Shown here: positions 1 to 5,113 of the stretch, one piece after another
Layout: each line of letters begins with the position of its first letter
How positions within the stretch are numbered: position 1 is the stretch's first letter
From: Gammaproteobacteria bacterium
GTDB lineage: Bacteria; Pseudomonadota; Gammaproteobacteria; Burkholderiales; Burkholderiaceae_E
Length of the DNA: 5,479 bases
Direction: 5' to 3'
Assembly (NCBI GenBank): GCA_030425615.1
Contig: JAUIAI010000236.1
Location: 1 to 5,479, forward strand
The notes under the pieces: model-generated
What the model was told of the DNA's origin: nothing
Database searches by the model: none
The model's input: only the letters and a program-made list of their open reading frames with translations
Program-made: the position numbers and the translations under genes

Positions 1-372
1 AACTACCTCGGGCTGATGGTGGCGGGCTTCCCGAACCTGTTCATGATCACCGGCCCGGGCAGCCCCTCGGTGCTGACGAACATGATCATGTCCATCGAGC
101 AGCACGTGGAGTTCATCGACGACTGCCTGAACTGGATGCGCGAGAACGGACGCACCCGCATCTCGGCGCTGCCCCGGGCCCAGGACGACTGGGTCGCCCA
201 CGTCAACGAGGTCGCCGGCAACACCGTGTTCCCGTACTGCAACTCCTGGTACCTGGGCGCGAACGTGCCGGGCAAGGCACGGGTGTTCATGCCGTTGCTG
301 GGTTTTCCCGCCTATGCGGAGAAGTGCCGCCAGGTCCAGGCCTGCGGCTACGCAGGCTTCGCGACCGCCTGA
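1..372 (+). CDS. Baeyer-Villiger-type flavin monooxygenase (cyclohexanone monooxygenase-like), C-terminal fragment
   Basis: The reading frame is open from base 1 and stops at TGA 370-372, so this is the last 123 residues of a gene whose start lies to the left; family members are usually about 500-550 residues long. The fragment shows the conserved C-terminal segment of class B flavoprotein monooxygenases: a GPGSPSVLTNM stretch, then SIEQHVEFI, then SWYLGANVPGKARVFMP near the end, closing with YAEKC and a GYAGF tail. These match the cyclohexanone/phenylacetone monooxygenase family, which uses FAD, NADPH and O2 to insert oxygen next to a carbonyl, giving esters or lactones, in the cytoplasm. 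The FAD and NADPH Rossmann motifs and the BVMO fingerprint would lie upstream and are not visible. An ATG at residue 6 is internal, not a start. The gene converges on the porin. The substrate is unknown; a related flavin monooxygenase acting on other carbonyls is possible. Confidence 0.88.
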   Translation, partial: NYLGLMVAGFPNLFMITGPGSPSVLTNMIMSIEQHVEFIDDCLNWMRENGRTRISALPRAQDDWVAHVNEVAGNTVFPYCNSWYLGANVPGKARVFMPLLGFPAYAEKCRQVQACGYAGFATA

Positions 373-390
373 GGCCTGCCGGCTTCCCGC

Positions 391-417
391 AAAAAAAGGC
401 GACCTGCCGGGGCCGCC
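391..417 (-). terminator. Rho-independent terminator downstream of the porin
   Basis: Read on the minus strand, a 7-bp GC-rich stem (GGCGGCC paired with GGTCGCC, one G-U pair) closes a 6-base loop and is followed at once by seven T residues (plus-strand A-run 391-397). This is the classic intrinsic terminator layout. It lies about 130 bases past the porin stop and only 18 bases past the monooxygenase stop, and it points the right way to end the minus-strand transcript. On the plus strand there is no T-run after the stem, so it is not a clear terminator for the monooxygenase. Confidence 0.7.
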
Positions 418-439
418 GAAGTTCGGTTCGAGTCGGGGT

Positions 440-508
440 CACCGAATCGGCCGGCCCGCCGCCCGGGCGTCCTTCGACGCCCGGGGAGCCGGCCGCGCCG
501 ATCCGGTG
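440..508. repeat. Large nested palindrome between convergent genes
   Basis: The core is a perfect 10-bp inverted repeat, CCCGGGCGTC (462-471) and GACGCCCGGG (476-485), around a 4-base CTTC loop. Outside it, after a small asymmetric internal loop, comes a second perfect 8-bp arm pair, CGGCCGGC (448-455) and GCCGGCCG (488-495). A third short pair, CACCG (440-444) and CGGTG (504-508), extends it. RNA from either strand could fold into a long GC-rich hairpin. No T-run follows on either side, so it is not a standard intrinsic terminator. It could stabilise the 3' end of the porin mRNA, limit read-through from either gene, or be a dispersed intergenic repeat. Confidence 0.65.
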
Positions 509-549
509 TCCTTGCGCTCGGACCTTAGGAGAGGGTCGACAGCCGCGAC

Positions 550-1626
550 TCAGAACTTCAGGCGCGCACCGGCCATGATGGTCTGGATGTCGTCGAAGTC
601 GGCGCCGGTGCGGTCCAGGCTGAACGAGTGGAAGCTGCCGTACAGTTCGACCCACTTCGCGGCCTTGAACACGTAGCCGATGCCCAGTGAGGTGGCGTCG
701 TCGCCTTGCGCGTCGAAGTCGGACGCCTGACCCAGGTCGAGTGCCACGGCGTGGTTGCCGAACCTGTAGCCGACCTTGCCGTAGATGTACTGCGAATCCG
801 GGTTGCCGGCGTTGTCGTCGCTCTTCTCGGAGAAGGCCAGCGTCACGTTGAAGCCGCTGGCGCCGAGCCATGACACGGAGCCGCCGAAGGTCTGCTCGTC
901 GCCGGCCGCGCCGCCCTTGTCCTCGCTGGAGAAACCCACGGCCGCTTCGAGCTTGCCGCCGGCCAGATCGAGCTCGGGCCGGATCGCGAGTTCGGTGACG
1001 TCGTTGCCACTCTTGGAGCCCAGGCTGAGCGACAGCGTCGTATTGCCGAAGGCAGGCGTGTCGTAGCGGATGCGGTCGTGCCGGCTCTCGAAATCCTGAT
1101 TGCCGAGGACGTCGTCGATCGCGGGGCCCGCGCCGCCGGGGCCGGCGAACGGGATACCGCCACCGAAGTCACCCGAACCAGAGTAGTTCGCGAGCGTCGT
1201 TCCCGAGAGATCGACCTCGGTGCCGCCGTTGGCCGCGCCGTCGCCCTGACCGAGACTGACCTTGCCGAAGCCGCCCTTCAGGTACAGATCGATGTGGCGC
1301 TCGCTCCAGTCGGCGCTGATGTCACGGTTGGCGAAGTTCACGCTGTTCGACGGGTTCGACGAGTAGCCGACCTCGAACTTGATGCCACCGGTGAGACCTT
1401 CCCAGACCTCCTTCTCGCCGGTGACGCGCAGGCGCGACTGCGAGGCCGAGTTGTCGACGAAAAACGTCTCGGAATCGGTCCCGTTGTCGCCGAGCATGAT
1501 GGCGCGGTTGATGTGACCCGAAACCTTGAAGCCCTCGGCGTGCGCGCCGGGCGCGGAGAACAAGGCCCCGATGAGGATGGCCAGTGCGCTGGCCGTCTGT
1601 CGTTGTTGCTTGGAGTGCAGATTCAT
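550..1626 (-). CDS. Outer-membrane general porin (Gram-negative porin family), 358 aa
   Basis: This is a trimeric-type beta-barrel porin that would form a diffusion channel in the outer membrane. The start chosen is ATG at 1626-1624. It has an AGGAAG ribosome site 6 bases upstream and begins a textbook signal peptide: a basic N-region (K6, R9), a hydrophobic core at residues 12-24, and an AHA|E cleavage site after residue 30. The mature protein has alternating beta-strand patterning, a barrel-like first strand (GFKVSGHINRAIM), and ends LKF; the terminal phenylalanine is the usual BAM recognition signal. Residues 130-180 form a Gly/Pro-rich loop (GSGDFGGGIP, AGPGGAGPAIDD) in the right place for the constriction loop L3. 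The chain looks rich in Asp and Glu. The frame is open 51 codons further upstream, but that would bury the signal peptide. It follows the MFS gene on the same strand. Substrate preference is unknown. Confidence 0.88.
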   Translation of the reverse strand: MNLHSKQQRQTASALAILIGALFSAPGAHAEGFKVSGHINRAIMLGDNGTDSETFFVDNSASQSRLRVTGEKEVWEGLTGGIKFEVGYSSNPSNSVNFANRDISADWSERHIDLYLKGGFGKVSLGQGDGAANGGTEVDLSGTTLANYSGSGDFGGGIPFAGPGGAGPAIDDVLGNQDFESRHDRIRYDTPAFGNTTLSLSLGSKSGNDVTELAIRPELDLAGGKLEAAVGFSSEDKGGAAGDEQTFGGSVSWLGASGFNVTLAFSEKSDDNAGNPDSQYIYGKVGYRFGNHAVALDLGQASDFDAQGDDATSLGIGYVFKAAKWVELYGSFHSFSLDRTGADFDDIQTIMAGARLKF

Positions 1627-1747
1627 CCCGTTCTTCCTGCTGTGATGGCGCACGAGCGCCTTCGTTCGATGGACCGCCGCGCGAAGAACGCGCCGACGAC
1701 CTGGAAGGTTAGGGACGGAAAATCTCGATTCTGTTACGGGCTGCGCT
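1627..1747 (-). promoter_or_regulatory. Porin 5' leader with two stem-loops and ribosome site
   Basis: These 121 bases separate the MFS stop from the porin start. On the minus strand, a 5-bp perfect stem (GGCGC / GCGCC, tetraloop; plus 1647-1660) sits just upstream of the AGGAAG ribosome site (plus 1633-1638). A second 5-bp stem with loop TTCTT lies further up (plus 1679-1693). A relatively AT-rich patch at 1708-1737 could hold a separate porin promoter, but I find no convincing -35/-10 pair. The leader is longer than needed for a tightly coupled operon, so the porin may be partly or wholly independently expressed. Confidence 0.4.
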
Positions 1748-2953
1748 TCAGCCGCGCGTGTTCGCTCTGGCTGCCACAAGCCCCACGCAGGTCAGGGAAA
1801 CGGCAAGAACCGTAAACACAGTCGGGTAATACACGCGCGCGAGGGCCTCTGCCGCCGCGGCCACCCCGACCGACTGGCCGACGAAGAGACACATGGCGAA
1901 GCCGGCGATCGCGGTACCGCGCGCCTTGGGATGCGCCTGCGTGGCGCCCGTCTGCAAGGTGTTGTGCAGCATGCCGAAACCGAATCCCGCCAGCGCGCAA
2001 CCCACGGCCACCCACCACCAGCCCGACGCCCAGGCCACGATCGAGAAGCCGGACATCAGCGACAGACCGCCCGCCACCGCCATCCTGGCGCTGCCCAGAC
2101 GCGAAATGATCGTGCCCGCCCAGGTGGCGAACGCGAGCCCGCCGAGTCCGTAGACCGCCACGAGGAGCCCGGCATGCCAGAGCGGCAGGCCGAACGCGTC
2201 GTGAACATAGCTCGGCACGAACGCGAGCACGCCGAACGCGCAGGCGCCCTCGAGCGTCACGGTGATCATCAGGAACCGCGCTCGCGGGTTGCGCAGCAGC
2301 TCGACGTAGCCGGCGATCACCCCGCCCTGCACGGTCGCGGGCCCGCGATCACGCGCACGCCGGACATCGAGGAGCTGGCGTAGCCCGGCCAGGCCGAACA
2401 GCGCGGCCGGCAACAGGAATGCCGACCGCCAGCCGATGGCATCGGCGAAGACGCCGCCGACGATCTGTCCGGCGATGAGACCCGAGACCGGCGCGGCCAT
2501 GAACCGCGCGAGCGTGCGCTGACGCGCCTCGGGTCCGACGGAGTCACCGATCCACGCGAGCGACAACGGAATGATGGCGGCACAGGCCGCGCCGGTGACG
2601 AAACGGAAGGCCACCAGACTCGCCGGGCTCCAGGACAGCCAGCAGGCCAGCGAGCCCAGCGCGGCCACCAGCGTGGCCACCGCGATGACGCCCAGCTTGC
2701 CCCGCCGGTCTCCGAGCGGACCGTGGACGAGACTGAACAGGCCGTAGGCGATGGCGAACGCCGTGACCACGCCGGCCATGTCCGTGACGGGGCGATCGAA
2801 GTCCGCCGCCATGCGCGGCAGCATGGCGTCGCATACCCGCATGGACAACGCGCTCGCGAATGCCGCGACCGCCAGCTCGCGAAGCGTCGCCGCGGTGGCC
2901 GGCGCGCCCGTCTGCGAGTCCGTCCGGGCGCGCGGCGCGCCTTCAGCCGACAC
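1748..2953 (-). CDS. MFS transporter, DHA1-like, probable 12-TM efflux carrier, 401 aa
   Basis: This is an inner-membrane major facilitator superfamily carrier of typical length. After a polar 25-residue N-terminus come many hydrophobic segments consistent with 12 helices. The loop between helices 2 and 3 carries motif A, GPLGDRRGKLG (residues 78-88). Helix 5 carries a motif C variant, PVSGLIAGQIVGGVFAD (about 155-171), with GQ where drug:H+ antiporters usually have GP. Motif C favours export, but uptake cannot be excluded. The start is GTG at 2953-2951: an in-frame TGA lies two codons upstream and the next ATG (residue 38) falls inside helix 1. The first 11 bases overlap the end of the reductase gene and no strong ribosome site is visible, suggesting translational coupling to that gene. 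The substrate is not recognisable; linkage to oxidoreductases suggests a small organic compound. Confidence 0.88.
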   Translation of the reverse strand: MSAEGAPRARTDSQTGAPATAATLRELAVAAFASALSMRVCDAMLPRMAADFDRPVTDMAGVVTAFAIAYGLFSLVHGPLGDRRGKLGVIAVATLVAALGSLACWLSWSPASLVAFRFVTGAACAAIIPLSLAWIGDSVGPEARQRTLARFMAAPVSGLIAGQIVGGVFADAIGWRSAFLLPAALFGLAGLRQLLDVRRARDRGPATVQGGVIAGYVELLRNPRARFLMITVTLEGACAFGVLAFVPSYVHDAFGLPLWHAGLLVAVYGLGGLAFATWAGTIISRLGSARMAVAGGLSLMSGFSIVAWASGWWWVAVGCALAGFGFGMLHNTLQTGATQAHPKARGTAIAGFAMCLFVGQSVGVAAAAEALARVYYPTVFTVLAVSLTCVGLVAARANTRG

Positions 2954-3953
2954 GGATCAACCGCTTGCCCATGTTGTCGCCGCGATAGAGACCCGCGATG
3001 GCATCCGGAGCCGCCTCGACACCTTCGAGGATGTCTTCGCGCCACGTCAGCCGACCCTCGCGAATCCAGTCCTCGAGGGCCTGCCTGGCCTGCCCGTAGC
3101 GCGAGCGGTAGTCGAAGACGAGCAGCCCGTGCATGCTCGCGCGCTTTACCAGGATGCTTCTCTCGATCCGGGGCCCGACCGGCGCGGGATCCCAGTTGGC
3201 CACCGACGAGGTACCGCAGACCACGATCCGCGCGTGCAGCGCGAGCTGCCTGTACACGGCGTCGCTGATCGGCCCGGCCGTATTGTCGAAATAGACGTCG
3301 ATGCCGTTCGGGCAGGCGGCCGCGAGCGCCGACTCCAGATCGTCTTCACGATAGTCGATGGCTGCGTCGTAACCGAAGGCTTCCGTGCACAACGCGGTCT
3401 TGGCCGCACCGCCGGCGATGCCCACGGTACGGCACCCGTGCAATCTGGCGATCTGACCCACGCACGAGCCGACCGAACCCGCGGCCGTGGACACGACGAC
3501 GGTCTGCCCGCTCTGCGGGCGCCCCAGATCCAGCAGACCGAAGTAGGCCGTGATGCCGTTCAGACCCAGAACGCCGAGGTAGGCCGACAACGGCAGATCG
3601 TCACCCTGGATCGTGTGCTCGATCACGTCTGCGTCGACGCAGGCATGCGTCTGCCAGCCGAACAGACCCGTCACGCGGTCTCCCACCCGGTGCTCCGGGC
3701 TCTCCGAGGCGATGATCTCGCCGGCCGAGAAGGCGCGCATCACCGCGCCGACGGCAACGGGCTCCGAGTAGTTGCCCACCGCGTTGACCCAGCCGCGCAT
3801 CGCGGGCTCCACGGACCAGAAACGGTTGCGGATCAGCACCTGCCCCGGGCCGGGCCGGTCGACGGGCGTCTCGCGGATCTCGAAATGCTCTGCCTGGGGA
3901 ATACCGACGGGACGCGAGGCCAGCACCCCCTGGCGGTTCAGTGTGTCGTTCAT
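2943..3953 (-). CDS. NADP-dependent medium-chain reductase, CurA / prostaglandin-reductase-like, 336 aa
   Basis: This is a zinc-independent medium-chain dehydrogenase/reductase of the CurA/PTGR/leukotriene B4 12-hydroxydehydrogenase group, which uses NADPH to reduce the C=C bond of alpha,beta-unsaturated ketones and aldehydes. Seen in order: the N-terminal NRQGVLASRPVG typical of the group; EPAMRGW (49-55), equivalent to the usual DPYMRGR; the GLNGITAYFGLLDLG segment (about 130-144); the nucleotide-binding AAGSVGSCVGQIA (157-169) and GIAGG; FGYDAAIDY (193-201); and YFDNTAG (221-227), where relatives often have YFDNVGG. Length matches the family. Catalytic zinc ligands are not evident. The ATG at 3953-3951 aligns with family N-termini; the frame is open upstream but that extension is low-complexity and runs into the neighbouring gene. 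Only a weak GGA ribosome site is seen. It is first in the minus-strand group and overlaps the MFS gene by 11 bases. The exact substrate is unknown. Confidence 0.9.
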   Translation of the reverse strand: MNDTLNRQGVLASRPVGIPQAEHFEIRETPVDRPGPGQVLIRNRFWSVEPAMRGWVNAVGNYSEPVAVGAVMRAFSAGEIIASESPEHRVGDRVTGLFGWQTHACVDADVIEHTIQGDDLPLSAYLGVLGLNGITAYFGLLDLGRPQSGQTVVVSTAAGSVGSCVGQIARLHGCRTVGIAGGAAKTALCTEAFGYDAAIDYREDDLESALAAACPNGIDVYFDNTAGPISDAVYRQLALHARIVVCGTSSVANWDPAPVGPRIERSILVKRASMHGLLVFDYRSRYGQARQALEDWIREGRLTWREDILEGVEAAPDAIAGLYRGDNMGKRLIRVG

Positions 3954-3984
3954 GGACGGATCCGAAACGGTTGCGCGCGGAGAG

Positions 3985-4005
3985 GGCCGCGACCAGGCCG
4001 CGACC
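3985..4005. repeat. 10-bp tandem direct repeat in the divergent intergenic region
   Basis: GGCCGCGACC occurs twice without mismatch (3985-3994 and 3996-4005) separated by one A, giving an 11-bp period, close to one helical turn. This spacing would place two protein half-sites on the same DNA face. It lies in the 127-bp region between the divergent reductase and aldo/keto reductase starts, so a regulator-binding role is plausible. GC-rich DNA makes chance repeats easier, and no regulator gene is in the window. Confidence 0.45.
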
Positions 4006-4015
4006 GGGGCGGTCG
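4001..4015. promoter_or_regulatory. Small inverted repeat, possible operator
   Basis: CGACC (4001-4005) and GGTCG (4011-4015) form a perfect 5-bp inverted repeat around GGGGC. It shares its left arm with the second copy of the neighbouring direct repeat. It would suit a dimeric regulator, but a 5-bp arm is weak evidence alone. Confidence 0.3.
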
Positions 4016-4035
4016 TGCGGGTCGCATCGATCGGA

Positions 4036-4063
4036 ATGTTACGCTTTGCCGGAAGCGAACCAA
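4036..4063 (-). promoter_or_regulatory. Candidate sigma70-type promoter for the reductase-MFS(-porin) genes
   Basis: On the minus strand, TTGGTT (plus 4058-4063) and TAACAT (plus 4036-4041) are separated by 16 bases. The first three -35 bases match and four of six -10 bases match the consensus. Transcription would begin near 4029, leaving a leader of roughly 75 bases before the ATG at 3953, and this leader would contain the direct and inverted repeats. This is a motif-only call. Confidence 0.35.
4037..4045 (+). promoter_or_regulatory. Candidate extended -10 promoter for the aldo/keto reductase
   Basis: TG-T-TACGCT is an extended -10 element with an imperfect -10 hexamer; no good -35 is seen about 17 bases upstream. 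Initiation would fall near 4052, giving a short leader of about 29 bases that carries the ribosome site. It overlaps the -10 of the candidate minus-strand promoter, so the two could not easily fire together. Confidence 0.28.
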
Positions 4064-4067
4064 CCCG

Positions 4068-4073
4068 TGAGGA
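4068..4073 (+). promoter_or_regulatory. Ribosome binding site of the aldo/keto reductase
   Basis: TGAGGA lies 7 bases before the ATG at 4081. It fixes this ATG as the start, although the same frame is open for about 300 bases further upstream across the divergent gene. Confidence 0.7.
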
Positions 4074-4080
4074 CCCTGAC

Positions 4081-5091
4081 ATGAAAACCCGCTCGCTCGG
4101 CCCGTTCACGGTCTCCTGCATCGGCGCGGGATGCATGAGCCTGTCGCACGGTTACGGGCCGCCTCCGGCCCCGGCCGACGCTGCCCGGGTGCTGAATCGC
4201 GCCCTCGACCTCGGCTACACGCTGATCGACACGGCGGCGCTCTATGGCTTCGGCGCGAACGAGACGCTGGTCGGCGAGGCCATCGGACACCGGCGCGGAG
4301 AATACGTGCTCGCGAGCAAGGGGGGCATCTTCAAGAACGATGCAGGCGTGCGCGAGATCGACGGCCGGCCCGAAACCCTGCGTCGGTCGATCGACGCGAG
4401 CCTGCAACGACTCCGGACCGACGTGATCGACCTCTACTATCTGCACCGCTGGGACAAGAAGGTGCCGATCGAGGACAGCATGGGTGCCCTCGCGGATGCC
4501 GTCTCGGCCGGCAAGGTCCGCACGCTCGGGCTGTCCGAGGTCTCGGCCGGGACGTTGCGCCGCGCGCACGCGGTTCATCCGATCACCGCCGTGCAGAGCG
4601 AATACTCGCTCTGGACACGGAACCCGGAGATCGAGATCCTCGCGGCCTGCCGGGAACTGGGGGTCGGCTTCGTCGCCTTCAGCCCGCTTGCGAGGCAGTA
4701 CCTGACCGGCCGCCTGACCGACGTCACCCGGCTGGCCGAGGGCGATCTGCGGCGCGCGATGCCGCGCTTCACCGAAACCAATTACGCGGGCAACCTGGGG
4801 CTGCTGCCGGCTTACGAGGCGCTGGCGGAACGCGTCGGCGTGACGCCGGCCCAGCTCGCGCTCGCATGGGTGCTGGCCAAGGGTGAAGACATCGTTCCGA
4901 TTCCGGGGACGACCCGGATCGAGCACCTGGAGGAGAACGCCGGCGCGGCAGAGGTCGAGCTCACGGCCGAGGTCATCGCCGCGCTGGACGACCTCATCAA
5001 CGAGCACACCGTACACGGCCCCCGCTACAACGCGCGCAACCAGCGCGAGGTGGACTCAGCCGAGTTCGCGCATCACCTCCTGAGCGAGTGA
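4081..5091 (+). CDS. Aldo/keto reductase (AKR superfamily), 336 aa
   Basis: This is a cytoplasmic NAD(P)H-dependent oxidoreductase with the (beta/alpha)8 AKR fold, converting aldehydes or ketones to alcohols. The catalytic tetrad is readable: D50 in LIDTAALYG, Y55 in the same motif, K80 in LASKGG, and H122 in YLHRWD. The LGLSEVS strand (149-155) follows at the usual place, then QSEYSLWTR (172-180) and AFSPLARQYLTG (199-210). The C-terminal cofactor motif is IPGTTRIEHLEENAGA (274-289), with the R and E/N residues that grip the 2'-phosphate of NADPH in this family. Length is normal for the AKR13-like group of single-domain bacterial reductases. The ATG is supported by the ribosome site at 4068-4073 and matches the family N-terminus. 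It is divergent from the reductase-MFS-porin group and probably shares its control region. It converges with the next gene with only 22 bases between stops. The substrate is unknown. Confidence 0.92.
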   Translation: MKTRSLGPFTVSCIGAGCMSLSHGYGPPPAPADAARVLNRALDLGYTLIDTAALYGFGANETLVGEAIGHRRGEYVLASKGGIFKNDAGVREIDGRPETLRRSIDASLQRLRTDVIDLYYLHRWDKKVPIEDSMGALADAVSAGKVRTLGLSEVSAGTLRRAHAVHPITAVQSEYSLWTRNPEIEILAACRELGVGFVAFSPLARQYLTGRLTDVTRLAEGDLRRAMPRFTETNYAGNLGLLPAYEALAERVGVTPAQLALAWVLAKGEDIVPIPGTTRIEHLEENAGAAEVELTAEVIAALDDLINEHTVHGPRYNARNQREVDSAEFAHHLLSE

Positions 5092-5093
5092 GC

Positions 5094-5113
5094 GACGCGG
5101 ACGCGGACGCGAC
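5094..5113. repeat. 6-bp tandem repeat in the convergent gap
   Basis: GACGCG is repeated three times in a row (5094-5111) and continues for two more bases. It fills nearly all of the 22-bp gap between the aldo/keto reductase stop and the stop of the minus-strand gene. No intrinsic terminator is visible for either gene. It may be a simple sequence repeat open to slippage, but it lies outside both coding regions. Confidence 0.6.

Noticed and set aside
1627..1779. 51-codon N-terminal extension of the porin
   Set aside because: It begins at TTG inside the MFS gene, is Arg-rich, and would place a clear signal peptide internally; the ATG at 1626 has a good ribosome site.
1078..1815. 245-codon plus-strand open frame antisense to the porin N-terminal half
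   Set aside because: It has repetitive A/V/R/E/D composition, no supported start, and covers the porin signal peptide, leader and the MFS end.
2751..4070. 439-codon plus-strand open frame antisense to the MFS and reductase genes
   Set aside because: It is a high-GC shadow: the translation is rich in R, G, A, H and D with no domain I recognise, and it crosses two well-supported genes and their overlap.
3772..4080. 103-codon N-terminal extension of the aldo/keto reductase
   Set aside because: It is antisense to the reductase gene, and the ATG at 4081 has a well-placed ribosome site and matches AKR N-termini.
3954..4136. 61-codon N-terminal extension of the medium-chain reductase
   Set aside because: It is not family-like, overlaps the start of the divergent aldo/keto reductase and would remove the intergenic control region.
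4039..5016. 325-codon minus-strand open frame antisense to the aldo/keto reductase
   Set aside because: The opposite strand encodes a complete AKR with a full catalytic tetrad; the antisense product is Arg/Gly/Asp-rich without recognisable features.
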